The notes under the pieces are model-generated. The model was not told the DNA's origin. It saw only the letters and a list, made by a program, of their open reading frames with translations, and did no database searches. From positions 1-62,020 of the forward strand of contig NZ_JAVIFU010000042.1 of NCBI RefSeq assembly GCF_031157315.1: 62,020 nt of DNA, in the 5' to 3' direction. Both the position numbers and the translations under genes were made by a program. Shown here piece by piece: positions 53,037 to 61,953 of the stretch; positions within the stretch are counted from its first letter, which is position 1; each line of letters starts with the position of its first letter. Origin of the DNA: Paenibacillus sp. LHD-38. Lineage in GTDB: Bacteria > Bacillota > Bacilli > Paenibacillales > Paenibacillaceae.

Positions 53037-53058
53037 CTCAGCATTCTGATCTATTATA

Positions 53059-54474
53059 TTATCCGCAGTACACTTCAAAGGCTGAAATCGTCGGACACCA
53101 TCTGGATTCTGTAATCTTAAGGCGAATATACCGTGAAGTCACATTGTCGAACCGGCATATGCGCTTGTAGCCAACAACGGTTCCACTCCAGAGCGGCTTC
53201 CATTCACCATTCTGCTGAACTTCCAGCTCGAAATTCTCGATCCGTTGACTATATCGATACTCCTGCAGAACAACATGGTTGAATTCAGTCTCATCCTTCA
53301 GGTCAACTTCAATTGTTACCTGCTCCGTCCCCTCTTCAGGACACCAGTAGGTATCAGGATTCCCGTCAAAGATATAGTTAACATTATGACCGCTCATGGT
53401 CTCTGATGCCTGAGCCGAAGCTCCTTCGACCAGATTCGTTCTGAACGTGTTCCGAATCGCTTCACCCAACTCGTGCAGACGAGCCCGGTCATTCTCATGA
53501 ATAAGGCCGCGCTTATCCGGCGGTAAGTTCAGCAAAAAGGTCGAATTTCCGCCAACAGAGCCGTAATACACTTGAAGCAGCTCTTCCAGCGATTTAACCT
53601 TATCATCTTCCGAAGCGTGATAGAACCAGCCTGGGCGAATCGATGTATTCACTTCCGCTGGATACCAGACTAGCTCACGCTCCTTACGAATGATCTCTCT
53701 GCTTCCAAGATCACGATCCGTTGAATCGTATCGCTTAGCGAATTCGCCATCATCCACCTGCTGGGATTTCTCTTGTATTTGCTCATTCGAGCGAAGGGAA
53801 GCCGGTACAACACTCCATTCAGACTCCCGGCAATAGCCCGCTTCATTCCCACACCACCGAATATCCGGTCCACACACATTGATAACCGCATTCGGTTGCA
53901 GCTCACGAATTAGAGCATAGTAAGCATCCCAATCGTACTCTTGCCGCTTACCATTCGGACCCTCTCCGCAAGCACCGTCGAACCATACACAGAAAATATC
54001 TCCGTAATTCGTTAGCAGCTCTCTTAACTGATTCAGAAAGTACTCATTGTACTTAGGGGAATCTCCGTAAGTCTGCTCATGACGATCCCATGGAGACAAA
54101 TAGACTCCGAATTTAATTCCACCGATGCGGCAGGCATCAGCGACTTCCATCACAATATCCCCCTGACCATTTTTCCAAGGGCTGCTCTTAACTGAATGAT
54201 CCGTATACTGGCTCGGCCATAAGCAGAATCCATCGTGATGTTTACAAGTAAGGATAAGTCCCTTCATCCCGGTGTCACGGCACGCATCTACCCACTGATT
54301 AGCATCAAATTCTACAGGGTTAAAGATAGCTGGGTCTTCATCTCCATGTCCCCATTCTTTATCCGTGTACGTGTTGATCGTAAAGTGAATAAAAGAATAA
54401 AACTCCATTTCCTGCACAGCTACCTGTCGTTCTGAAGGCTTCACTTGAGCAGCGTACTTAATCAAACCATCCAT
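53059..54474 (-). CDS. GH29 alpha-L-fucosidase with C-terminal discoidin domain
   Basis: 471 residues from the ATG at 54474 (MDGLIKYAA), GGAGG eight bases upstream. GH29 barrel: FYSFIHFTINTYTDKEWG, LILTCKHHDGFCLWPS, and nucleophile Asp166 in DIFCVWFDGACG. Residues about 335-471 form an F5/8 type C domain (YIFDGNPDTYWCPEEGTEQV; IENFELEVQQNGEW). No signal peptide, so it should act on imported fucosylated oligosaccharides. It is the last gene of the operon, 38 bases after the binding protein. The acid/base residue cannot be fixed by eye; GH29 subfamily B-like features are suggested by the discoidin domain. Confidence 0.93.
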   Translation of the reverse strand: MDGLIKYAAQVKPSERQVAVQEMEFYSFIHFTINTYTDKEWGHGDEDPAIFNPVEFDANQWVDACRDTGMKGLILTCKHHDGFCLWPSQYTDHSVKSSPWKNGQGDIVMEVADACRIGGIKFGVYLSPWDRHEQTYGDSPKYNEYFLNQLRELLTNYGDIFCVWFDGACGEGPNGKRQEYDWDAYYALIRELQPNAVINVCGPDIRWCGNEAGYCRESEWSVVPASLRSNEQIQEKSQQVDDGEFAKRYDSTDRDLGSREIIRKERELVWYPAEVNTSIRPGWFYHASEDDKVKSLEELLQVYYGSVGGNSTFLLNLPPDKRGLIHENDRARLHELGEAIRNTFRTNLVEGASAQASETMSGHNVNYIFDGNPDTYWCPEEGTEQVTIEVDLKDETEFNHVVLQEYRYSQRIENFELEVQQNGEWKPLWSGTVVGYKRICRFDNVTSRYIRLKITESRWCPTISAFEVYCG

Positions 54475-54512
54475 CTCATTTTCCTCCGTAGCCCTAAGTT
54501 TGAAGAACATGG

Positions 54513-56144
54513 TCATTCTTTAGGCAGTGCTTTCTGGTAAGCCGCTAGATAAGAATCCAATTGCATTCCTTTAAATCCATTTACATAGCTATCCCAATCT
54601 TTATCAATGTCTTTATTCCCTGTTACAAATTGAGCGAGATTCGATTTCACGTAATCCGTTAATGTCTTCGACATTTGTGTAACGATTAATGCATCCGCCG
54701 GATCGATAAACACATCGGTTGGATATACGATTTCCGGCTTGGCGAATGGCTCATACTCTTTCGCAGCCAGCCAGAGGCGATAATCAATTGCACCTTTACC
54801 TAGTGGATCTGCCGGAGCTACGAACGATTCGCGGATCGAGTTAAGCATCTGCATCGTTCCTAATTGCCACCACGTATTTGCGAGAGGTGTCTGTCCACTT
54901 GCCGACTGCTCTGTCGCAACGACATCATACTTCGCTGGATTACCGTTATAGTCGAGCTCGCCGCTTTCCGCCTTTTTATAACCTTCTCCTTCAAATCCCC
55001 ACGTTGTCATAACCGTTCCTTCTTCAGAGAATAGATAATCTGCCAGGCGGATTGCTGCAATCTGTTCTTCCTTCGTCGCTTTATTCGTAATAACAAACTG
55101 TCCTGCACCAGCACCTACTGTATATCCTGCTAATTGGACACCTTCTGGTCCCTTCAATGGTGAAACAACATCGTAAGCCTTATGACGTGTGTTGTTCTCA
55201 TCATTAACTTCAAACACGCCTCCAATATTCGCAGTACCTACACTACCTACAACCACATCAGGTTTGTTGGCCAGTTGTTTAACAGCGTCAACATTTTGCG
55301 TAAAGGCGGCTTTATCCATTAACCCTTCTTGGAATAGCTTATTTAAATACTTCACGCCCTCTTTCCATTCCGGCTGCGTAGGAGCATAGATTACCTGTCC
55401 ATCTTTAATCAATAAACCGGTTCCATCATTATAGATAAAAGCGTTCATTAGGAAGGTTTCTACACCGCCGCCCCAGTCATTATTGGAGGTCGTTAAAGGA
55501 ATCTCATCTGCCTTACCATTACCATTCGGGTCTTTCTCCTTAAAAGCCTTCATAACTTGATAAAATTCTTCAGTTGTTGTTGGCATTTCTAAGTTCAGCT
55601 CTTCAAGCCAATCTGTATTAATCCACAATCTCTGGAAATACGTACAATGCAGACATTCATTAATTTTAGGAAGTGCATAGATGTTACCGTCGGGGGCGAC
55701 CATACCTGCCTTTAAATAAGGCACATCCGTCATCGCTTTCTTAATATTCGGCGCATACTGATCGATTAAATCATTCAGTGGAATAAAAGCACCTTGCTGA
55801 CCATACTTCACCTGATCCGCCTTCGACATTCCCGCACCAAGAATGACGGCCGGGTAATCGCCACTAGCTAACAATAATAGCTTCTTATCATTAAAAGCAG
55901 CATCTGGGGAAGTGCTCCAGTTGAATTTAATATTAAGCGTTTCTTCCAAATGCTTGGAAAATTTATTTACATCCAAATTCTCGATGCCAACCGTTTGCGG
56001 GGCAAATACAGACAATTCAACCGGCTTATTCGGATCTTGAGGCGTATCTGCGGAGCTATCGTCTTTACCTTTAGAAGCGCATGCGGATAAAACCATGGTA
56101 AGAACCAACATCAGACTCATTACATGGATCAAATTTCTTTTCAC
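54513..56144 (-). CDS. ABC transporter solute-binding lipoprotein (LplA-like)
   Basis: 543 residues from the GTG at 56144 (VKRNLIHVMS), with AAGGAGG eight bases upstream. Lipobox MVLSAC gives a lipidated cysteine near residue 23, followed by a charged linker. A large family 1 binding fold follows (NKPVELSVFAPQTVGIENLD; CLHCTYFQRLWINTDWLEEL). It is the third gene of the second transport operon and precedes the GH29 gene, so its ligand may be a fucosylated oligosaccharide. It is a diverged paralogue of the protein at 29201-30835. Confidence 0.93.
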   Translation of the reverse strand: MKRNLIHVMSLMLVLTMVLSACASKGKDDSSADTPQDPNKPVELSVFAPQTVGIENLDVNKFSKHLEETLNIKFNWSTSPDAAFNDKKLLLLASGDYPAVILGAGMSKADQVKYGQQGAFIPLNDLIDQYAPNIKKAMTDVPYLKAGMVAPDGNIYALPKINECLHCTYFQRLWINTDWLEELNLEMPTTTEEFYQVMKAFKEKDPNGNGKADEIPLTTSNNDWGGGVETFLMNAFIYNDGTGLLIKDGQVIYAPTQPEWKEGVKYLNKLFQEGLMDKAAFTQNVDAVKQLANKPDVVVGSVGTANIGGVFEVNDENNTRHKAYDVVSPLKGPEGVQLAGYTVGAGAGQFVITNKATKEEQIAAIRLADYLFSEEGTVMTTWGFEGEGYKKAESGELDYNGNPAKYDVVATEQSASGQTPLANTWWQLGTMQMLNSIRESFVAPADPLGKGAIDYRLWLAAKEYEPFAKPEIVYPTDVFIDPADALIVTQMSKTLTDYVKSNLAQFVTGNKDIDKDWDSYVNGFKGMQLDSYLAAYQKALPKE

Positions 56145-56233
56145 TTGAACAGCCTCCTTATATTTAGAAACTTCTAGTATAACCGTTAATATCACCAATT
56201 GCCGAACTATCACTTCTCTTAGGTGAACACCCG

Positions 56234-57133
56234 TTATCCCTTCAAGGAACCGATCATAACCCCTTTAACAAAGTGCTTCTGAACAAACGGGTAAATGATC
56301 AGAACAGGGGCGCTGGATACAACAATCAATGAATATTTCAATAAATCCTTGAGTCCCTGCTGCATCAGAACATTATTAACATCCTTGTACATATCGGAAT
56401 TTTCAGAATTCAGAATAAGAAGATTCCGCAGGAAGATCTGCAGCGGAAACATGTGACTCTCTTTCAAATAAATCAAAGCATTAAAGTAGGCATTCCAGTG
56501 ACCGACCGCGTACATCAGGAACAATACGGCTATAATCGGCTTGGATAAAGGAATAACCATCTGAAGGAAGAACTTCATATCACTACATCCATCAATTTGC
56601 GCAGCTTCATGAAGCTCATCGGGAAGCGACTGAAAGAACGTTCTCGCTATGATGACCTGGAAGACGGCAAAGGCTCCCGGCAGGATCATAGCCCATCTCG
56701 TATCCAAAATGCCAAGCGACTTCACAAGCAGGTAATTCGGAATCAGTCCTCCATCGAAAAACATCGTAAAAACAAGAAGCAGCATCATAATGTTACGACC
56801 ATAAAATGTTCTTCGTGCGAGCGGATAGGCCATCATGATGGTGAAAGAAACATTCAGTAGCGTACCGAACACCGTATAAAAGAGCGAGTTACCGAACCCA
56901 ATCCAAATATCCGAATTCTGAAATACAGCCTTGTAGCCAATGATCGTAAAATCAACAGGCCATAACCAGACTTTACCGGACGTAACCGCAGCCGGCGAAC
57001 TGAAGGAAGCGCTCATAATGTGTAATAGCGGAAACAAAATAATAATGAAGACTACTGCTAGAAACAAATACACCAAGCCAATAAATATACGATCTGTCAC
57101 CGATTCTTTTATGCTGGTACCACCCAGGGTCAT
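56234..57133 (-). CDS. ABC sugar permease, LplC/YtcP-like
   Basis: 299 residues, six membrane helices, EAA loop HEAAQIDGCSDMKFFLQMVIP, C terminus QKHFVKGVMIGSLKG. The ribosome site AGGAGG lies only two bases before the ATG at 57133, an unusually short gap. It lies seven bases after the LplB-like permease and 89 bases before the binding-protein start. Confidence 0.93.
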   Translation of the reverse strand: MTLGGTSIKESVTDRIFIGLVYLFLAVVFIIILFPLLHIMSASFSSPAAVTSGKVWLWPVDFTIIGYKAVFQNSDIWIGFGNSLFYTVFGTLLNVSFTIMMAYPLARRTFYGRNIMMLLLVFTMFFDGGLIPNYLLVKSLGILDTRWAMILPGAFAVFQVIIARTFFQSLPDELHEAAQIDGCSDMKFFLQMVIPLSKPIIAVLFLMYAVGHWNAYFNALIYLKESHMFPLQIFLRNLLILNSENSDMYKDVNNVLMQQGLKDLLKYSLIVVSSAPVLIIYPFVQKHFVKGVMIGSLKG

Positions 57134-57139
57134 CGCCTC

Positions 57140-58024
57140 CTACCACAAGCTATTGGAAGATATTTTTTTCGCCACGAAATTCACGATAATGAGCAGCGTA
57201 AAGTTGATTACGGAGTTAAACAATCCAATCGCCGTCGAGAAGCTAAAGTTCGCGCCGAGCAGCCCGACTTTATATACATAGGTAGAAATGACTTCCGATG
57301 TATTTTGATTGAGCGGATTTTGCATTAAATATATCTTTTCGAACCCAAGGCTCATAATTTGACCAAGGCTTAGTATCAGCATGATCACAATGACCGGAAT
57401 CAAGCTTGGGATATCAATATTCCAGATCTTTTGGAACCGGGTCGCACCGTCTACCTTGGCCGCTTCGTACAATTCGGGGTTCACACCGGATAATGCAGCA
57501 ATGTAGATGATCGCCCCATAACCCATGTTCTGCCACACATCCGACCATACATATATGGACTTAAACAGCTCCGACTTTCCGAGGAAATCGACCGGCTCAA
57601 GGCCCAGTGCTCTGGAAATATTACTTAGGAGCCCCACATTCGGTGATAAGTTCACAATGAGGATCGATACAATAATAACGGTTGAAATGAAGTATGGAGC
57701 ATAGGTAACCATCTGAACCGACTTTTTGAATACCCCGTTTCGAATTTCATTCAGGGCAAGTGCCAATATGATCGGGGCCGGGAATCCGACCAGCAGCCCA
57801 TATAGCGAAATCAATAATGTGTTCCGCAAATAATCCCAGAAGTATGGCGCATCTAACAACTGTTGAAAATACTTGAAACCTGCCCACGGACTTCCCAAAA
57901 TTCCATCTACAACGTTATAGTCCTTAAATGCAATCACGACACCGAACATCGGAATGTATTTAAAAAGAATAATGTAGAGAAGCGGTAAAGCGACAAGCAA
58001 ATAAAATTGCCAATGCTTCTTCAT
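57140..58024 (-). CDS. ABC sugar permease, LplB-like, possibly missing its N-terminal extension
   Basis: 294 residues from ATG 58024: KHWQFYLLVALPLLYIILFK is the first membrane helix; EAA loop YEAAKVDGATRFQKIWNIDI. The ATG has no ribosome site. Directly upstream a 28-codon frame with a strong AAAGGAGA site (58021-58107) ends in the overlap ATGA. LplB proteins usually have a hydrophilic N-terminal extension of about that size, so either a one-base frameshift split the gene or translation is coupled. Confidence 0.88.
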   Translation of the reverse strand: MKKHWQFYLLVALPLLYIILFKYIPMFGVVIAFKDYNVVDGILGSPWAGFKYFQQLLDAPYFWDYLRNTLLISLYGLLVGFPAPIILALALNEIRNGVFKKSVQMVTYAPYFISTVIIVSILIVNLSPNVGLLSNISRALGLEPVDFLGKSELFKSIYVWSDVWQNMGYGAIIYIAALSGVNPELYEAAKVDGATRFQKIWNIDIPSLIPVIVIMLILSLGQIMSLGFEKIYLMQNPLNQNTSEVISTYVYKVGLLGANFSFSTAIGLFNSVINFTLLIIVNFVAKKISSNSLW

Positions 58025-58107
58025 TTGTTGTAGTGCTTGCTTACAGGTTTGTCCGGTTGCACCGTAAGTTCCCGCTTTGAAACGGGGTTACTGCTTATAC
58101 TAGCCAT
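58021..58107 (-). CDS. Short leader frame overlapping the LplB-like permease start
   Basis: Encodes MASISSNPVSKRELTVQPDK then PVSKHYNK and stops in TGA overlapping the permease ATG. AAAGGAGA precedes its ATG. Most likely the original N terminus of the permease, put out of frame by an indel; a coupled leader peptide is the alternative. Confidence 0.55.
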   Translation of the reverse strand: MASISSNPVSKRELTVQPDKPVSKHYNK

Positions 58108-58209
58108 CAAGCCACTCTCCTTTCCCTTCAGTTAATTTCATGTTAAACGGGAGGGCGGGATTGCAGCAATAAACAAGAATCTCGGCACAACTATTTTCCG
58201 CAAGGCCCC

Positions 58210-58227
58210 TGAAAACAGCTGTTTTCA
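58210..58227. promoter_or_regulatory. 18-bp perfect palindrome upstream of the second ABC operon
   Basis: TGAAAACAGCTGTTTTCA, exactly symmetrical, about 100 bases before the leader ATG. A related half-site (ACTGTTTTC) follows near 58244. Candidate site for the AraC-type regulator encoded just upstream. Confidence 0.6.
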
Positions 58228-58286
58228 CGCATTATATCTGCAATACTGTTTTCTCGGGACCAACTATATTCGTTAATGGCTAAATA

Positions 58287-58322
58287 GAGACGCCCCCGGC
58301 GTCTAATAGACACCAGAGGCGT
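58287..58322 (-). terminator. Terminator of the membrane AraC regulator gene
   Basis: Long stem ACGCCTCTGGTGTCTA paired (with G-U pairs) to TAGACGCCGGGGGCGT, 12 bases after the stop of the regulator gene; modest T content follows. Confidence 0.7.
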
Positions 58323-58333
58323 TATCAATCATG

Positions 58334-60574
58334 CTAGGCATTCTTCTCACTTGCTTGTTCTCGGTACTCACCCGGGGACATGCTTACCACTTTCTTGAAC
58401 ACACGACCAAATGATATCGCGTTCGTGTAACCAACCTCTTCGGCAATTTCCTGGATGGAATGGTGCGTATCTTCGAGTAGATGCCTTGCATGATTCATAC
58501 GAAGCTCAATTAAATAATCGACGAACTTCTGACCGGTCTCTTCTTTAAATAATTTGCTTAACGATTTGGGATTCATCTGAAACTGTCCGCTTAGAAAATC
58601 CAGAGACATATTCTGATTTGCGGATTCCTTCTCCATATAGGCGCGAACACTCCGAATGATTTCCGAGTGATTTCGATTCTCGTGCAGCAATAAAAGCTTC
58701 TCAAAAATTTGTTCAAGCACCTGTTCGACTTGACTCTCCATTTGCACCAGCGTATCTGAATTCATTAAAGCTTCATTCAAGGCTGGCTCACCTACTTGGT
58801 TCCAGTACTCCTGAAACTCCTTAGCCATCTTGTTCATTTCCCGCCCAAGAGAATAAATCATATAGTCGGTCAAGCTGATGATATGATCTTGATTCAACAT
58901 GTCCTTCTCTATATTTTTCAGAATACTCTTGTACTGCTCTCGCCAATCATCTCTGACTAACCGGAAAGACTGAGTCATCGCCTGGATCTGCTGGAAATAG
59001 TCAAAGGATTTCCCCTGCTCTTCTGTTCTGATCGAAGTATAGAAGATAATTGTATTCTCTCCCATAATCATTTTATACTTCAATGCTTGGAGCGCCTCTG
59101 TATAGGATTCGGAAATGGCTGTAAATACCTCCACTGTTCGTCCAACACCTGCAGTAATCGTCAGCTTTAAATGCTCCTCGACCCATACTCGTGAATTTTC
59201 AAGCACAAGCAAAAGCTCTTCTTCAGCAAGATTCACATCTGAAATTTGTACAAGCACCCCCAGCTTCGAACTGGAAATCCACTCTGTCCATACCGTAACA
59301 CCATGCTTCTGAGCAGTTTCCTGAATGACACTCCTGAGTGCAAACTTCATTAAATATTGATCCTGCTGTGTATACTGGCCGACAAACTGATTAAATTTAT
59401 CGATTTTAATCACGCATACGGTCTGAGGCTGACTTAAATCGTTCAATGGAATCGTCTCACGCTGCGTCTCCCACTGTGCTAAGCTCGAAGGGTACTGGCC
59501 ATCTAGAAGCTGTTGAAATAAATAAGTCTTTCTCAATAGCAAATCTTCGCGGTACTGTTGCTGATAAGAATTCGACTGCTCAAGCATATTGTTAAGCGCA
59601 GATTGGATAAAGGTAAACTCATCCTGCCGCTTTTCCTTTAACAAGACATTCGTCTTATCTTGGGAAAACTTCTGGATTTGGGACACAATCTGTTCAATAG
59701 GACGATAATTCCGCCGGGCAACAAAAACAATCCACCATACGCCTGCACCTGTCATCACCAGACCTACTATAAACCAGACGTTATACAATTGATTGGCTAT
59801 ATTCACCCACCCGCCATGCACTAGCCCACTCTCATAGCTCCAGCCCGTCAGCGGCGATGTTGCAGAGGAGATGCGGTTTCGCTGAGTCGTATCTGCGTGA
59901 TCATTAGGAAGAATAGGCTTGCCTTCCCCATCCATAACATCAATATAGCTTACATCCTTACTGTATATGCTCTGAATCATCATATTCAGAGCATCGGTTT
60001 GGATATTAACGATAACGAACCCCTCGCCGCTCCGGATATATGGTGCTTTCAGCACAAGCGAAATTACCTGCTCCGGCTCCTTAAAGTTAAACTCCTGAAA
60101 TGTACGAACGCCTGTCCATTTCGTCTCGTAGACGGATTCTGCCAAATAGGGCTTAATCAATTCATAATCAGGATAATCTAGTAGATTGGCGCTAGTGGAG
60201 TTGCTGAGAATAAATTCATCATTCATTCTTACAAGATACATGGAATCTACCAGGGGGTATGTGATCTGGAAGTTCTTCATGAACTGAACCACTTTGATGT
60301 TTAAATAGTAATCACTCTGTTTCCCATCATTAAAAAACACCGAAAGATCCGGATTGTTAAGCATATTGCTTAAGAGCATCTGTTCAATCGTCTTCATAGA
60401 AGAATCTATAGAGGTTACCGCTTGCAGCAGTAAGGTCTCATTCGCTTTGGTCGCTTCTTTTCGGCTCTGATCGCTGAGCATCTGAAAGAACACGAAGAAA
60501 ATAAATGAAACGACGATGAAAAAGGCGGGCATATAAGATAATAGCTGTCTATAAAACCATGATTTTCTCTTCAT
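58334..60574 (-). CDS. Membrane-bound AraC-type transcriptional regulator
   Basis: 746 residues from the ATG at 60574 (MKRKSW), with GGGAGG upstream. A membrane helix at 15-35 (FIVVSFIFFVFFQML), an extracellular Cache-like sensor (about 40-265), a second helix (VWFIVGLVMTGAGVWWIVFV), a HAMP-like segment, a degenerate GGDEF/CdaR-like middle domain, and a C-terminal AraC domain (MSLDFLSGQFQMNPKSLSKL; IQEIAEEVGYTNAISFGRVF). This joins sensor and DNA-binding domains in one chain, replacing a YesM/YesN pair. It directly precedes the second ABC operon and is the likely activator. A cre-like site (60627-60640) lies upstream. Confidence 0.92.
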   Translation of the reverse strand: MKRKSWFYRQLLSYMPAFFIVVSFIFFVFFQMLSDQSRKEATKANETLLLQAVTSIDSSMKTIEQMLLSNMLNNPDLSVFFNDGKQSDYYLNIKVVQFMKNFQITYPLVDSMYLVRMNDEFILSNSTSANLLDYPDYELIKPYLAESVYETKWTGVRTFQEFNFKEPEQVISLVLKAPYIRSGEGFVIVNIQTDALNMMIQSIYSKDVSYIDVMDGEGKPILPNDHADTTQRNRISSATSPLTGWSYESGLVHGGWVNIANQLYNVWFIVGLVMTGAGVWWIVFVARRNYRPIEQIVSQIQKFSQDKTNVLLKEKRQDEFTFIQSALNNMLEQSNSYQQQYREDLLLRKTYLFQQLLDGQYPSSLAQWETQRETIPLNDLSQPQTVCVIKIDKFNQFVGQYTQQDQYLMKFALRSVIQETAQKHGVTVWTEWISSSKLGVLVQISDVNLAEEELLLVLENSRVWVEEHLKLTITAGVGRTVEVFTAISESYTEALQALKYKMIMGENTIIFYTSIRTEEQGKSFDYFQQIQAMTQSFRLVRDDWREQYKSILKNIEKDMLNQDHIISLTDYMIYSLGREMNKMAKEFQEYWNQVGEPALNEALMNSDTLVQMESQVEQVLEQIFEKLLLLHENRNHSEIIRSVRAYMEKESANQNMSLDFLSGQFQMNPKSLSKLFKEETGQKFVDYLIELRMNHARHLLEDTHHSIQEIAEEVGYTNAISFGRVFKKVVSMSPGEYREQASEKNA

Positions 60575-60626
60575 ATTTCCTCCCGTGGAATGATCAGTCA
60601 AGATGCTAATGATCAATCGAACCCAA

Positions 60627-60640
60627 TGTAAACGCATTCA
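60627..60640. promoter_or_regulatory. cre-like site before the membrane regulator gene
   Basis: TGTAAACGCATTCA, one mismatch to the CcpA consensus, about 53 bases upstream of the start codon. Confidence 0.5.
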
Positions 60641-60990
60641 AAGATAAAACCACAGATTCAAAAGAACTTATGCTTTGGTTATTATAGTACGATTACCATC
60701 ATTATGTAAACATTTACCCATATTTTTCGAAACACAATTGATTTTAAAAAGAAGTGTAAATATCAATCAAAAAATTGACTACCCCGGCTGAAAAAATGGG
60801 CACTCTTAGGTGCCGGTGTGAGGGGAGTTGCCGAGGGGAGCCCCCTCAAAATCGGCGATTTAAGCTAAGTTTAAACGCTACGATCACCCGATAAGTCGAG
60901 TACAAAATTCCATTTATTTAACCAAAAAAAAGCAGTAGTGACGGATAGAGACTGAAAGGTCCAATTGCGCCGCTTTTGTTGTGCTAAAGA
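60641..60990. other. Intergenic region without identified gene
   Basis: AT-rich promoter side followed, from about 60780, by more GC-rich sequence that looks like IS debris. No frame with start and ribosome site. Confidence 0.35.
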
Positions 60991-60993
60991 ATT

Positions 60994-61281
60994 TTGTATA
61001 TTAGCGGATTGCTAGTTGCCTTTGTAGTCGTGTATATACTAGTGGGAAACAACATTGCGGGGCATGCCAAAAAAGCGGTTGAGGCAGGCATGAAGCCAAC
61101 GCTGGAGTATCGAAATTACATGAAGGAACAGGTTTATAACAAGCTGTATCTGTGGTTAGAAGCAACTGGACACTCTGCCGAGGGCAAGCCGTTTAAATTG
61201 GCTGTTATTGCCTGTGTAAATAAGCTAATTCACTGGATTTTCGCAATTCTTACCCATAAAGAAACATATCGTCTGACCTAA
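60994..61281 (+). pseudogene. Fusion of a small membrane protein start and an IS110 transposase tail
   Basis: 95 codons. The first 45 residues (YISGLLVAFVVVYILVGNNI then a basic helix) are a membrane-protein piece. The rest (KLYLWLEATGHSAEGKPFKL; ACVNKLIHWIFAILTHKETY) is the C-terminal end of an IS110-family transposase. No ribosome site; probably a deletion scar. Confidence 0.55.
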
Positions 61282-61636
61282 TCAGGAAAAACAATCCTGC
61301 TTAGGAAATCTTCCCCGTCCATCTATAGATGGTTATTTGGCATGCTCTTTTTTCAGTATAACATCATGGGCTTTATGCATTAAGTTTTAAATATCGACAA
61401 GCTATTAGCTAGAATAGCGCAACAAAAAGGCAGCCGATCGTATTTGGCCGGCTGCCGCGGTGTTGTTATTCAGCTATCGTTCTCCGTTACTTTAAAAGAA
61501 GAGAAGCGTCCTTTTTGTAAGTCGTTAGTGGCATTATCGTAACCTGCCCGTTAGTGTGGAAAAGGCAGCCGATCTCGGCTGCCTCGGTGTCTTTATTGAA
61601 CTCCCTTGGTACGATATGTTTTTCTCACGAATGCTC
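61282..61636. other. Region with two GGCAGCCG hairpins
   Basis: Two strong hairpins, 61429-61456 and 61564-61583, both with arms GGCAGCCG/CGGCTGCC and an A-run on the left, so terminator-like on the minus strand. No gene seen. Confidence 0.5.
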
Positions 61637-61953
61637 GCTTATTCGCAGGATTTCACCCAGTTGGTAAGGACTGAAAGACAAGAAGGGGAACGCCGTGTTA
61701 GACTTCGGCAACATGAAGGCGCACGGGAATAAAGGGGGATCATTGTCGCCCCATATACTTCCATTTACTGCACGCATTCTCCACGCCGCCCTTGGAGGTT
61801 TTCACTCCCATGTCTTAACGGGTCAGTGCCCTCTCATTCCTTCGTTACGCCTACCCAAGGGGCGGAGGCCGGTCTTGCTATCGTTACGGGTCGGTGCCCT
61901 GTGGTTGAATATATCCGGTACTCCGTGCTTTCTTTGAAATCCTGCGAATAAGC
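61637..61953. repeat. 317-bp element bounded by perfect 19-bp inverted repeats
   Basis: GCTTATTCGCAGGATTTCA at 61637-61655 and its exact complement at 61935-61953. The inside has no credible gene; 61835-61903 resembles 48441-48512. Could be a small nonautonomous element or the noncoding end of an IS. Confidence 0.7.
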
